Notes: generated by a model from the sequence alone, not told the origin. 64,000 nt of DNA from Paludibacter sp. (GCA_028691965.1 JAQUYE010000004.1:1-64000); one strand, 5' to 3'; positions 8,893-17,775 are shown, numbered from the stretch's first letter. Numbers and translations: made by a program.

Positions 8893-11010
8893 TTAGTTGT
8901 ATGTGAGTTCCCGAAGGATACGTTCAGCACCTCCGATTTTATCCATCACGAACAACATGTAGCGCACATCCACATTAATGGTACGTTGTACTTCCGGCTC
9001 AAAAACGATATCACCACTCATCGCTTCCCAGTTACCGTCGAATGCCAGTCCGAGTAGTTCACCTTTAGCGTTAAATATCGGACTGCCCGAGTTGCCGCCG
9101 GTAATGTCGTTATTGCTTAAGAAGTTAACTATTAATTTCCCGTTTTCATCGGTATAGGGTGCCAGGTCGTTATTCAATAAGGTTGTTTTCAACGCTGCGG
9201 GCACATCAAATTCCATATCACCGGGAATCTCTTTTTCAAGGATACCCTTTGAAGTGCTGTAGTAGTTATATGCTACTGCATCAGCCGGCTCGTAACCACT
9301 GATAGTGCCGTAGGTAAGACGCATGGTGAAGTTAGCATCCGGATAGGTTTTCACGCCTTTCGCACGATTAATTTCGAGCATTCCGGCTTCGAAGAGACGT
9401 TCGGCGTTCCGGATGATGGCACGGCTTTCGTCTATATCAGCACCTTCCAGGCCATTCAGTGTGGCTCTCACCTCATCTCTGAACTTCAAAGCAGGGTCTT
9501 TCCTGAGATTAATTTTACCTGATTTGTAAAGCTTTAAAAATTTATCTTTATCGCTAAAGGCTGATTTGGCAAATAGATTGCGGGCGTATGCCTTGTAGTT
9601 GCCTTTAAACTTCTTGTCGATTTCAGTATAGAAAGAGGGTAGTTCGGAAGCATCTACATAAGTGCGGTAGGTTTCGAGCATAACGGCAAGGGTAGCCTCG
9701 TCAACGGAAGGATAATAATCTTTGTAGACCCGTTCGGCACGCTTAAGAGCAGCTTCTTCCTTGTCTTTGGCGTTGACTAAGTCTTCGAGTGCACCGGCGA
9801 TGCGGGGCATTTCAACACCGGCCAGTAATGCTTCCCGCAGGTAAGTAGCAGTTCGGGTTGATGTGTAAACTTTAGCATTGTGTTGTTCCAGCTCCTGTAA
9901 CACCGAACCATATTTCTTTGTGCGATCGGGATCGGCTGCAACCCATTGCCGGAAGTTACGTTCCAGCTCCTGTTTACGAGCCATCACACCCAACTCTTCA
10001 ATGGCTTTGTTCATGCCGATGCTGTTTTTCCAGTAGTTCGAACTTCCGGCATATTTACTTGCATAGGCGATGTTAATCGCTTCGTCGGCTTTCATGAACG
10101 ACTTCCACACCTCCTGTTTGGCACCACGTACGTCGATACGGGCCTGGTTGGTAGCCTTGGTGCGGTTGGTGATTCCCCAGGAAGTGAGGTAGCGGGAAGT
10201 GCTTCCCGGATTTCCCATGATAAAAGCAAAGTCGCCCGCTTTATATCCTTTGGTGCTTATAGCTGCAAAACGTTTCGGACGGTAAGGCTGGTTGTCGGCT
10301 GAGTAAGCGGCAGGCTTATTGTCTTTATTTGCATAAACTCTGAATACCGAATAATCACCTGTGTGGCGTGGCCACATCCAGTTGTCGGTGTCGCCGCCAA
10401 ACTTGCCGATGGAAGTGGGAGGAGCATGTACAAAGCGTACATCTTTAAATTCCTCGAGCAGGAAGACAAAGAACTGATTGCCTGAGTACATGGACTTTAC
10501 CTGCACTACATAATCATTATCTTTCGAAAATTCATCTTTTATAACAGCTACAACCGAGTCCTGAGTACTGCTTCGTTTTTCAGGCGACATGGATTCGTTG
10601 AGCGCTGAAAGCACCCTGTCGGTTACTTCGGTAATGCTGACCAGGTATTTTACAGTAAGTCCCGGAGCCGGTATTTCATCTTTCAGCTCTTTAGCTGTAA
10701 ATCCATCGCGCAAGTAGTTGTGTTCTAAACTGCTAAGGCCTTGAATAGCACCATAGCCACAATGGTGGTTAGTAAATACTAATCCCTGATCCGATACAGT
10801 AATTCCTGTACATCCGCCACCAAAAACTATCACTGCATCCTTCAGGCTTACTGTAGAATCGCTGTAAAGTTCTTCGGCCGGCATGGTGCAGCCTAATTGT
10901 TGCATCGCTGAGATATTTTCCTGAATGGAAGGTAGCATCCACATACCTTCATCGGCTTTGGCAGTCAGCATGGTGATAAGAGCGACTGCGGTTAAAAGCA
11001 TTTTCTTCAT
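8893..11010 (-). CDS. dpp7: S46 family serine dipeptidyl-peptidase, DPP7-type
   Basis: 705 residues from MKKMLLTAVALIT, a signal peptide ending near TAKA. A -7 box at 11059-11066 overlaps the more upstream ATG at 11061 and so favours the 11010 start. Motifs: catalytic His in VFTNHHCGYG, Asp region GGDTDNWMWPRHTGDYSVF, and nucleophile Ser in GGNSGSP. Eighteen residues after that serine is glycine (LAFDG), the position known from Porphyromonas enzymes to be Gly in DPP7 and Arg in DPP11. It should remove dipeptides with a hydrophobic P1 residue in the periplasm. Specificity is inferred from that one residue. Confidence 0.92.
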   Translation of the reverse strand: MKKMLLTAVALITMLTAKADEGMWMLPSIQENISAMQQLGCTMPAEELYSDSTVSLKDAVIVFGGGCTGITVSDQGLVFTNHHCGYGAIQGLSSLEHNYLRDGFTAKELKDEIPAPGLTVKYLVSITEVTDRVLSALNESMSPEKRSSTQDSVVAVIKDEFSKDNDYVVQVKSMYSGNQFFVFLLEEFKDVRFVHAPPTSIGKFGGDTDNWMWPRHTGDYSVFRVYANKDNKPAAYSADNQPYRPKRFAAISTKGYKAGDFAFIMGNPGSTSRYLTSWGITNRTKATNQARIDVRGAKQEVWKSFMKADEAINIAYASKYAGSSNYWKNSIGMNKAIEELGVMARKQELERNFRQWVAADPDRTKKYGSVLQELEQHNAKVYTSTRTATYLREALLAGVEMPRIAGALEDLVNAKDKEEAALKRAERVYKDYYPSVDEATLAVMLETYRTYVDASELPSFYTEIDKKFKGNYKAYARNLFAKSAFSDKDKFLKLYKSGKINLRKDPALKFRDEVRATLNGLEGADIDESRAIIRNAERLFEAGMLEINRAKGVKTYPDANFTMRLTYGTISGYEPADAVAYNYYSTSKGILEKEIPGDMEFDVPAALKTTLLNNDLAPYTDENGKLIVNFLSNNDITGGNSGSPIFNAKGELLGLAFDGNWEAMSGDIVFEPEVQRTINVDVRYMLFVMDKIGGAERILRELTYN

Positions 11011-11058
11011 TAAATGATAGTTTTCAGTGTTCAATCGATAATTTGTATAAAAAGGACA

Positions 11059-11066
11059 CAAATTTA
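11059..11066 (-). promoter_or_regulatory. -7 box (TAAATTTG) for the S46 peptidase gene
   Basis: On the minus strand it reads TAAATTTG, a perfect match to the Bacteroidota -7 element TAnnTTTG, about 49 bases before the chosen start codon. No clean -33 TTTG was checked further upstream. Confidence 0.6.
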
Positions 11067-11214
11067 CAATAAATATCTCAATTTCAGAGAAACAAGATTT
11101 TTTAATTGTTAGTTGTTAATTGTTAATTGTTAATGAGGGTTGCTTGTGGGTGGGTGTCGGGCGGGTTTTGATGTTATTTTAATAAAATATTGGTAGTTTA
11201 CAGGTAGTTAGTGC

Positions 11215-11243
11215 TTTGTTTTTAACTGTATTCTATAGTTTTG
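11215..11243 (+). promoter_or_regulatory. Possible promoter reading into the 22-bp repeat array
   Basis: TTTG at 11215-11218 and TAGTTTTG at 11236-11243 resemble the host -33/-7 pair, but the 17-base gap is shorter than the usual 19-21. No coding sequence follows, only the tandem array and hairpins, so a non-coding transcript is possible. Confidence 0.35.
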
Positions 11244-11284
11244 TAGAACCAAATGGGACTGTTTCACCCTGATTTACAGGTTGT

Positions 11285-11526
11285 CACGCCCTGTGTGATT
11301 GACCGGGACGCCCTGTGTGATTGACCGGGACACCCTGTGTGGTTGGTTGCGACATCTCGTGTGATAGTCTGTGACACCTTGTGTGCCAGACCGGGACATC
11401 TCGTGTGATAGTCTGCGACATCTCGCGTGCCAGTCTGCGACATCTCGTGTGATAGCCTATCACACAAGATGTGGGGATCTGTCATATAAGGTGTGACGAC
11501 TGATCACACCTTATATGACAAGCAGA
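11285..11526. repeat. Tandem array, 22-bp period, 11 units
   Basis: Units start at 11285, 11307, 11329, 11351, 11373, 11395, 11417, 11439, 11461, 11483 and 11505, all exactly 22 bp. The first eight share a GACATCTCGTGTGA-like core with variation. The last three keep the period but carry the core inverted, forming hairpins 11440-11472 (15-base arms, one mismatch) and 11480-11520 (17-base perfect arms, 7-base loop). There are no unique spacers, so it is not CRISPR. The period is two helical turns. Function unknown. Confidence 0.8.
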
Positions 11527-11527
11527 T

Positions 11528-11563
11528 AAACTATAAGTAACTGATCAGTTACTTATAGTTTAA
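11528..11563. repeat. 36-bp perfect palindrome
   Basis: The sequence is self-complementary over 36 bases around the central GATC at 11544-11547, with no loop. It directly follows the 22-bp array. It could be a terminator hairpin, a protein-binding site or a cruciform; nothing nearby decides. Confidence 0.8.
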
Positions 11564-12045
11564 ATGGACAATCGGTTTAGTTGAGACGACAGTTTCCCGG
11601 TAACCAAAAAAGGAAATTGGTTAAAGCTTTTTGGAAGTAAAAAGGACGTTAGTGCAGTAAAACCAGCAAGGAAAGGAGGGTGCTGTAAAAAAGATACGAC
11701 TGTTCGTGTGTTCTGATTGCCCGAAATGGGTAATTGTTGTTGGGGTGAAAGCGGCAGGGTAACGGGATGAAAACCTGCCGGAATTGGATAGGTAAAGTGC
11801 ATTGTAAGTAGTTGCGACCTGTCCGTATACAGTTGCATACGCCGGCCCGAATACCCTAAGCATAGTTGTTAAAGTCTTTGATGTGCCTGATATGTTAATT
11901 TTTGAGTTAACAGTTTGAGGTATGTGGAGAGAGGGTGCAAGTTGGGTGGTGAGGACTATTACAAGGTATACAGTAACTATAAGAAGCACTATCGGGAGAA
12001 CTTCGGGTTGGAATAATTTAAGTAGGAGGCTTGCTTTCATGGGTG
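11564..12045. other. Gene-poor host stretch
   Basis: About 480 bases between the palindrome and the operator region. The longest reading frame (minus, 12040 to 11621, 139 codons) begins with a hydrophobic stretch but has no Asp and only two Glu, and it resembles no family I know. I do not call it a gene. It begins only 5 bases after a -7-like box (12046-12053), so an unusual leaderless or non-coding transcript on the minus strand is possible. Confidence 0.5.
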
Positions 12046-12108
12046 CAAATATAGCGCACTTCCTTCACTGAAAATTGCACAATTGTGGGCAAAAATTGCA
12101 CAATTGTG
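12046..12108 (-). promoter_or_regulatory. -7 box with two palindromic operator-like sites
   Basis: A minus-strand TATATTTG box lies at 12046-12053. Just upstream a 17-base direct repeat occurs at 12071-12087 and 12092-12108, each containing the palindrome CACAATTGTG (12078-12087, 12099-12108). The two are 21 bp apart, two helical turns, as expected for cooperative binding of a dimeric regulator. A good -33 TTTG is absent, which fits regulator dependence. It would control leftward transcription into the gene-poor stretch. Confidence 0.5.
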
Positions 12109-12174
12109 TCTGATTTTACCGTTTATCAGGCTGATAGGGTCAGTTTGTCGCTGGAGGATAGGTAAAGCAATCAA

Positions 12175-12214
12175 AAAAAGATGTCCTGAAATATAATTTT
12201 CAGGACATCTTTTT
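12175..12214 (-). terminator. Original tRNA-Phe terminator, stranded by prophage insertion
   Basis: Perfect 17-base arms (12175-12191 and 12198-12214) around a 6-base loop with flanking A/T runs. It lies 5 bases left of the left att copy. If the prophage is removed and the 13-bp core rejoined, this hairpin falls about 15 bases after the tRNA-Phe 3' end on the minus strand, so it was almost certainly the tRNA's own terminator. Confidence 0.8.
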
Positions 12215-12219
12215 AAAAG

Positions 12220-12232
12220 GTGGTGCCACCAG
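12220..12232. other. Left prophage attachment core (att)
   Basis: GTGGTGCCACCAG is identical to 54729-54741, which spans the 3' end of tRNA-Phe. The two copies bound the phage genes, and the integrase lies at the tRNA side. Host sequence (the tRNA terminator) is on the left; phage sequence begins to the right. Confidence 0.85.
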
Positions 12233-12303
12233 CACCACGATATAATCAGATAGTCAGTCATTTACGCCCAATTGGTCTTTTGTTGGGATGTAAATCCTTA
12301 ATT

Positions 12304-12684
12304 TTACCCTGTATTCGCGCTGGAATTTGGAAAATCGGTAAGCTTTTCACATCTCTCTAGCTCTACTCTTAGATGTGTTATTTCCTTCTGTAATTCGTAA
12401 CATAGTTTCCATGGATTTTCCCCGTATTCTGGTGATGGTTCTTGTAATCTGTCAACAGACATCGGCTTTGAATCATATTGGTCAAAAAAATAATTCATAT
12501 CAACATTGAAAAACAACGCTATCTTTTCCAAATTGGTGACTTTAGGAATGCTCCTTCCATTGATAATTGAATCTAATCCAACGAGACTTAGTTCAATGTG
12601 TTCACATAAAGATGCTTTAGAAAACCGTTTGTCAATAAGTTTTCTTTGTGTAATTAGATAATTGATTTTCTGTGGATTAAACAT
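12304..12684 (-). CDS. Phage repressor-like HTH protein
   Basis: 126 residues from the internal Met at 12684; an ATG at 12714 overlaps a TTACTTTG -7-like box (12712-12719), so the shorter form is preferred. Residues about 15-70 form an XRE/Cro-CI type HTH (SKASLCEHIELSLVGLDSII, then NLEKIALFFNVDMNYFF), and the C-terminus is a short coiled coil. It is the only leftward gene at this end and faces the early operon, the usual place of a lysogeny repressor. There is no peptidase domain, so induction would not be by LexA-like self-cleavage. Confidence 0.75.
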   Translation of the reverse strand: MFNPQKINYLITQRKLIDKRFSKASLCEHIELSLVGLDSIINGRSIPKVTNLEKIALFFNVDMNYFFDQYDSKPMSVDRLQEPSPEYGENPWKLCYELQKEITHLRVELERCEKLTDFPNSSANTG

Positions 12685-12745
12685 ATTTATATTGTTTAAG
12701 ATTCTAAATAACAAAGTAAAGTATGATTTTTAACACAAATAATAG

Positions 12746-12775
12746 TTTGTATTATGAAAGAATACTGTATGTTTG
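12746..12775 (+). promoter_or_regulatory. Early rightward phage promoter
   Basis: TTTG (12746-12749), 18 bases, then TATGTTTG (12768-12775): the host consensus, 33 bases before the first early gene. A short inverted repeat (AATAATA/TATTAT, about 12741-12755) overlaps the -33 element and could be a repressor operator. Confidence 0.7.
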
Positions 12776-12808
12776 CACTACTAATTTAATAATTAAATTG
12801 ATAATGTA

Positions 12809-13048
12809 ATGAAAGTAGAACTAACAAAAGAGCAACAATTAAACTTTAAGGACTATTATAATGCTCTGGTAGAGAGTAAGAAAGCGGATATAGTAAAGTT
12901 TTTTGTACCGAAGTACATGTCAATCGCTACATTCTACTATCGAATGAGAACTAATGGATGGACAGAGTATGATTATGAGAAAATGGAAGAGTTAACCACA
13001 CTAAACTTTAGATCTGATGAAAACAAAATTTGTACAGTTGCTGAGTAA
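12809..13048 (+). CDS. Small early phage protein
   Basis: 79 residues, mostly helical and charged, no family recognised. It is the first gene after the early promoter. Its 3' end overlaps the next gene by 32 bases, typical of packed phage early operons. A role in regulation or host takeover is possible but not shown. Confidence 0.65.
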   Translation: MKVELTKEQQLNFKDYYNALVESKKADIVKFFVPKYMSIATFYYRMRTNGWTEYDYEKMEELTTLNFRSDENKICTVAE

Positions 13049-13241
13049 GGCAACGGGTGTTGATGTAACAATTGTTGGTGATAACACTAATATAACCTTT
13101 GAATCACCTGTATGGCCAGGTAAAACTTGTATATACCAGATAATGGGTGCCTGGGAGCTTATTTCGGCAAATGAGAGAGGTATAAAATTGGCAAATTACG
13201 ACGAAATAACACCAAGTAATTATGGAAATAAGGAATCTTGA
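13017..13241 (+). CDS. Small early phage protein
   Basis: 74 residues with several predicted beta strands (VDVTIVGDNTNITFES, CIYQIMGAWELI), no family recognised. It overlaps the genes on both sides (32 and 20 bases), which supports translation as part of one operon. Confidence 0.6.
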   Translation: MKTKFVQLLSKATGVDVTIVGDNTNITFESPVWPGKTCIYQIMGAWELISANERGIKLANYDEITPSNYGNKES

Positions 13242-13779
13242 ATTTACCGGATTGCCAGATGGTGAAGTTGAAGTGAGACCTGCTGAAGCTAAACCATTTA
13301 CTCTTACTCCAGAGAATGCGGAGTTTGTTGAGGAATTTTTAAATATGCTTCGATTACGTCGTCCTCATGCTCTTGATGCGTTACGCAAAAGGTACTCAAA
13401 AAGCAAAGAAAACAAACAGTACTACAATTTTCTTGTCTGTCGTGGTTTTATTAAATGTAATTTCATAGTACATGATAACCGATTAGATATTGATGATAAG
13501 GGCACTATTAATACCGAATTTATAATGTGCCCTCGCCTGGGAGAATGCCCGGAATATGGTGTTGTATGTAATTCGCAGGAATGTAGTGAACTTTCGTCGC
13601 GCGAAATTGAAATATTAAGACTTATTACACTTGGTTATGAGAATACTGAGATTGGAGACATATTGTATATAAGTCCGAATACGGTACATAATCACCGGAA
13701 TAATATTCTCCGTAAATTGAATTTGAATAATACAGCCGAACTGGTTAGATACTGGTTCGAGAATAAACTTGATCAATAA
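13222..13779 (+). CDS. LuxR-type HTH regulator of the early operon
   Basis: 185 residues. The C-terminal ~60 residues are a GerE/LuxR HTH: LSSREIEILRLITLGYENTEIG, a recognition helix in ISPNTVHNHRNNILRKL, then NNTAELVRYW. The N-terminal part has four spaced cysteines (CPRLGECPEYGVVCNSQEC), possibly a metal site, and no receiver domain, so activation is not by a response-regulator mechanism. Proteins with this layout are frequent in Bacteroidota phages. It is a candidate activator of later phage promoters, which is inference. Confidence 0.8.
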   Translation: MEIRNLEFTGLPDGEVEVRPAEAKPFTLTPENAEFVEEFLNMLRLRRPHALDALRKRYSKSKENKQYYNFLVCRGFIKCNFIVHDNRLDIDDKGTINTEFIMCPRLGECPEYGVVCNSQECSELSSREIEILRLITLGYENTEIGDILYISPNTVHNHRNNILRKLNLNNTAELVRYWFENKLDQ

Positions 13780-13788
13780 ATTGACACT

Positions 13789-14055
13789 ATGGAAAATCAT
13801 ATGATTATTACTGTTAACAATAAATCGATCCGTTTCGGGAAAGTTATCGATGGGTACATCAACCTGATTACTGATTTTAATATTTTCAATTATCCTAACC
13901 TTATTAAAATACTTCGTGACGATCCGGAGGTGGAAGATGTATACTCTGTACAGAATTTTACAACTACTTTAGGTGGTATGGCGCTGATTGTAAAAAGCGA
14001 TTTCAACTACTTGAGATTTTCGGAGAGATTATTTTCATACTTATCCTCTATGTAA
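13789..14055 (+). CDS. Small early phage protein
   Basis: 88 residues, mixed alpha/beta, no recognised domain; a second in-frame ATG lies 12 bases later. It is 9 bases after the LuxR-type gene and 10 before the next, so it is part of the early operon. Confidence 0.6.
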   Translation: MENHMIITVNNKSIRFGKVIDGYINLITDFNIFNYPNLIKILRDDPEVEDVYSVQNFTTTLGGMALIVKSDFNYLRFSERLFSYLSSM

Positions 14056-14065
14056 CAAACAAACA

Positions 14066-14482
14066 ATGGACCTATCAACCTACCGTCTTGTGTCTTATGC
14101 TGATTCTACATGGATTAATGAGTATATTGATATAATGGGTTATAATCAATTTCATCACTACAAGGAAAGAGTATACAATAGGTTATATAATTTAACTGTT
14201 GGGCAGAGTCTGTCGATTTTAAAGTGGGTCGAGCCAAGTAACTACGATCTATTTATAAAAATAGCCTGTTGCTTTATTAGCGAATCAAAGGGCTGCTATT
14301 ATTTCTATGATAACTATACAGTAATAAAACACACTTTCGATCATGAACAAATGGAACAATCACATAGATTTTTTGAAAGAAAACGTTGGGAAAATGACAA
14401 CAGAGAAGATAGCTCAGGAACTAAAAGTGACTCCGTACGAGCTACATCTTTTCCTTCATCGGAAAAGGCTCTTCAAGATTAA
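14066..14482 (+). CDS. Early phage protein of unknown function
   Basis: 138 residues. The first ~95 look like an ordinary folded protein (aromatic-rich, LSILKWVEPSNYDLFIKIACC). The last ~30 are Ser/Asp/Arg-rich and lie in the region also read by the next gene in another frame (140-base overlap). Either the tail is genuine overlapping code or the original stop was lost; the N-terminal part is the credible portion. Confidence 0.5.
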   Translation: MDLSTYRLVSYADSTWINEYIDIMGYNQFHHYKERVYNRLYNLTVGQSLSILKWVEPSNYDLFIKIACCFISESKGCYYFYDNYTVIKHTFDHEQMEQSHRFFERKRWENDNREDSSGTKSDSVRATSFPSSEKALQD

Positions 14483-14726
14483 TGAGAGAAAGAATTTGTG
14501 TCTGAAGTTGATAAGGTTCAAATTCATTCACGAGGAATACTTTACTCCTACTTTTCGGTTTTTTGATGCTACTGGTATCCGCTCACGTAGATGGTGGCAA
14601 ATATTTAGAGGTGAAAAGTTAATGACAGAACGAGAATACCTGGCAGTTGTAAAACATCTGCAAATACCACTTACTAAAGCACAAGAAGTACGACAACTAG
14701 ACTTATTTGACAATGAACTACTATAA
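14343..14726 (+). CDS. Early phage protein with HTH-like N-terminus
   Basis: 127 residues. Residues about 18-45 read as a helix-turn-helix (MTTEKIAQELKVTPYELHLF). The middle (GIRSRRWWQIFRGEKLMTEREYLAVVKHL) resembles the short phage HTH that senses position in an operon, but I cannot name it. It overlaps the previous gene by 140 bases and the primase start by 14. Confidence 0.6.
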   Translation: MNKWNNHIDFLKENVGKMTTEKIAQELKVTPYELHLFLHRKRLFKINERKNLCLKLIRFKFIHEEYFTPTFRFFDATGIRSRRWWQIFRGEKLMTEREYLAVVKHLQIPLTKAQEVRQLDLFDNELL

Positions 14727-17700
14727 AGAAGAAGATAAACAGCGAATTTTGGATGCTACCAATGATAGACTGGTAGAGGTAATATCCGACTTTGTGAATT
14801 TAACACAAAAAGGTAATAAGTATTTTGGGGATTGCCCGTCGTGTGGAAAGGAACGCGGATTAGAAATTAATCCTCAAAAGAAAATATTTAAGTGTTTCAA
14901 ATGTGGACAGGTAGGTGGTAATAATTCAGTAAGTTTTCTTATGAAAGCTCAAAATAAGACTTTCCCTGAAGCACTGGAATATCTTCAACATAAATTTTCG
15001 ATAGTGGTTGATACTCCGAACCCTGCAAAACCAAAAAAAGCAATTAAGCAAAAAAAATCTGAATCTTATTGTGAATCTCTCCTCCGCATGTCGGGATTGA
15101 CACAGCAAGATGTACAAGCAACTGTGTTTGTTCAGGATACAAATAAAACAGTTCTTACCTCTCGGGTTTTTAAATCGGGCACTGTCGATAGTTTTTTTCG
15201 TATTGTAGAGGGTGATGATGTAATCATTGAGTACTATGACCTTGAAGGCGCTCCTGTTAAATATGAGGTAAAGGAAAAGAAAAAACCAACCGGTGTATAC
15301 AAGGAGTTTTTCCGGATCAGGTATCAATTTCCTGATGAACATAAAGATTCGCAAGGTAAACCATGTAAGTATAAGTCTCCGTATGGAAGTGGAAATTTTA
15401 TTTATATACCTGAAAAAATTAGGGAGTTGTATCGATCCGGGCAAAATATCGAACGCTTATTTTTGCAGGAAGGGGAGAAAAAAGCCGAAAAGGCATGTAA
15501 ACATGGCGTTCATTCTGTTGGTCTTGCTGGAATCAATAATATAGCAATGGATGGCAGATTACCGGAGGATCTGATCCGCATTATTCAAAAGTTGAAGGTT
15601 AAGGAAGTTATTCTTGTATTTGATAGTGACTGGAATGATATTTCGAAAGAAATTAAAATCAACGACTCTGTCGATAAACGTCCCCGCAATTTTTTCTATG
15701 CTGCTCGTAATTTTAAGGACTATATGCGTGCCTTGAAAAATCGTGAAATATATGTTGATATTTACATTGGACACGTAAAGCAAAATGAAAAGGAAGATAA
15801 GGGTATTGATGATTTGTTAACTAACACATTAAAAAATAATGAATCCGAATTGCAATCAGATATCGAGTACTTAATCAACGAAAAGAATTTATCTGGCCAA
15901 TACCTGCAGTTGTTCAAAATTACAAGCTGGACCGACAATAAGCTCGAAGAACTATGGAGTTTAAACAATCCACAAGAATTTGCTAAGGCTCATAGCGCTG
16001 TTCTTAAGCACCTTCCGGAATTCCGGATTAATCGTCATGTATGGCGTTTTAACGATAAACAGGAAATCGAATCGGCACAACCTATTGAAGCAGATGAAAA
16101 ATACTGGGATGAATCAGTAAAAACTGATAAAGGAGGTAATGAACGAACTGTCTACGATTTTAAATATGGACGATGTTTTACATTTTTACAAAATCGTGGT
16201 TTTGGTCGATATCGGAAACCGGATGGCAATTTTCAGTTCATACAAATTGAACATCCTGTAGTTAAAAATGTAGATCATAACGATGTTCGTGATTTTGTTA
16301 TCGAATTTACAAAGGTAGTTGCAAACGAAAATGTACTTGAAATGCTATACCGTGGAGGGGTGCAATACCTGGGGCCAGACAAACTTAGTAACCTAAATTG
16401 GATCAATCCTAATTTTGAAGATCCAACACGAGATTCTCAGCGGTTTTATTTTAAAAACAAATGCTGGGAAGTAACATCAGGCGAAATTAAAGAATTGGAA
16501 TACACCGGAGTATCGTACAACATTTGGACGGATCAGAAACATGATTTTCCAGCAGTCAAGCATGACTTACCTGTTATTGATGTATCGCTGAATGATGGCG
16601 AATTTGATTATTCTATAAGCCCATACGGAAAAAAATGTCAGTTTCTGCAGTTTCTTATCAATGCTTCCAATTTTACCTGGCGGAAGGAGGAGAAAATCCG
16701 TAATGGAGATTTGGATATACGTATCGATCCTGAGGAGCTGTATGAAAATAAATTACATCTTATATCAAAATTGGCGGCTATTGGGTATATGCTAATGTCT
16801 GCAAAAGACAGATCAATCGCCAGGGCAGTTGTGGCCATGGATGGGATGCAAAGCGAAGTTGGCCAAAGCCGTGGCCGTACCGGCAAATCGCTAATTGGCG
16901 AACTGTTCAAGCAAGTTGTACCATCAATTTACATTAATGGGAAAAAAGGAGATTTGGAAACTGATACATTTATTTGGGACGAACTTACTGAGAAAACAAA
17001 AATTGTATTCATGGATGACGTCCGTACCAACTTTAACCTGGAATTTCTTTTTGCAAATATAACTGGTGATTGGGCAGTCAATTATAAAGGTGGCAGACGT
17101 ATGACTATTCCTTTTCACAAGTCTCCAAAAATATACATCACAACTAACCATGCCCTTAATGGCGAAGGATCCAGTTTTACGGACCGTCAATACATAATTG
17201 CATTTTCCGATTGGTATAATGATACTCACAAGCCTATTGATGATTTTGGCAATCAATTTTTTGACGAATGGGATTTTGAACAATGGAACCTGCTATGGAA
17301 TCTTATGGCTAACTGCGTACAGGTTTATTTAAAATATGGTGTAATTCAAGCTCCTCAGGAACGTATTGCAATAAGGCAACAGCGTCAAAAAATGGGAGAA
17401 ACATTTATTACGTGGGCCGAAGAATACTTTAGCGACGAGTCTAAGTTAGGACAAAGACTAGTCAAGAAAAATATTTACGAAGATTTTATTAAATCGTCGA
17501 ATGTTAATCTTAAGTATGAGCCAATTACCATCTTCAAGAAAAAAATACAATCGTTCTGTAAATGGAAAGGATTTATTTTCAACCCACATATGTATGATTC
17601 CATCACTGGATTGCCGTTGCGATACGACAAGGATGGACAGCCAATACTTGACGATAAGTCGGGTGGGGTTGAGTACTTAACAGTAGCAGTATCCGGGTAT

Positions 17701-17766
17701 AAAACCATATTTACCGAAAGCGAATCCGGAGAATTAATTCCAGAAAATGACGACAAACCATTTTAA
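14713..17766 (+). CDS. Phage primase-helicase
   Basis: 1017 residues; the ATG at 14713 is preferred to a TTG two codons earlier. Domains: CHC2-type zinc ribbon (Cys pairs near residues 41/44 and 61/64), a Toprim-like part (EGEKKAEKA; VFDSDWND near 310) and a C-terminal SF3-like/VirE-type ATPase with Walker A GRTGKS near 720 and Walker B KIVFMDDV. It would prime and unwind phage DNA, probably at an origin in this element; the iteron cluster 3 kb downstream is a candidate. It is the largest early gene. Confidence 0.9.
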   Translation: MNYYKEEDKQRILDATNDRLVEVISDFVNLTQKGNKYFGDCPSCGKERGLEINPQKKIFKCFKCGQVGGNNSVSFLMKAQNKTFPEALEYLQHKFSIVVDTPNPAKPKKAIKQKKSESYCESLLRMSGLTQQDVQATVFVQDTNKTVLTSRVFKSGTVDSFFRIVEGDDVIIEYYDLEGAPVKYEVKEKKKPTGVYKEFFRIRYQFPDEHKDSQGKPCKYKSPYGSGNFIYIPEKIRELYRSGQNIERLFLQEGEKKAEKACKHGVHSVGLAGINNIAMDGRLPEDLIRIIQKLKVKEVILVFDSDWNDISKEIKINDSVDKRPRNFFYAARNFKDYMRALKNREIYVDIYIGHVKQNEKEDKGIDDLLTNTLKNNESELQSDIEYLINEKNLSGQYLQLFKITSWTDNKLEELWSLNNPQEFAKAHSAVLKHLPEFRINRHVWRFNDKQEIESAQPIEADEKYWDESVKTDKGGNERTVYDFKYGRCFTFLQNRGFGRYRKPDGNFQFIQIEHPVVKNVDHNDVRDFVIEFTKVVANENVLEMLYRGGVQYLGPDKLSNLNWINPNFEDPTRDSQRFYFKNKCWEVTSGEIKELEYTGVSYNIWTDQKHDFPAVKHDLPVIDVSLNDGEFDYSISPYGKKCQFLQFLINASNFTWRKEEKIRNGDLDIRIDPEELYENKLHLISKLAAIGYMLMSAKDRSIARAVVAMDGMQSEVGQSRGRTGKSLIGELFKQVVPSIYINGKKGDLETDTFIWDELTEKTKIVFMDDVRTNFNLEFLFANITGDWAVNYKGGRRMTIPFHKSPKIYITTNHALNGEGSSFTDRQYIIAFSDWYNDTHKPIDDFGNQFFDEWDFEQWNLLWNLMANCVQVYLKYGVIQAPQERIAIRQQRQKMGETFITWAEEYFSDESKLGQRLVKKNIYEDFIKSSNVNLKYEPITIFKKKIQSFCKWKGFIFNPHMYDSITGLPLRYDKDGQPILDDKSGGVEYLTVAVSGYKTIFTESESGELIPENDDKPF

Positions 17767-17775
17767 TTAATATTT

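Noticed and set aside
11264-11485. 73-codon minus-strand frame in the 22-bp array
   Set aside because: Open only because of the repeat composition; the 22-bp period shifts frame each unit, so it is not a repeat protein.
11285-11526. CRISPR array
   Set aside because: Units are contiguous with no unique spacers, and no cas genes are nearby.
11621-12040. 139-codon minus-strand gene after the twin operator
   Set aside because: Nearly no acidic residues, no recognisable fold and only a 5-base gap to the -7 box; described as gene-poor stretch instead.
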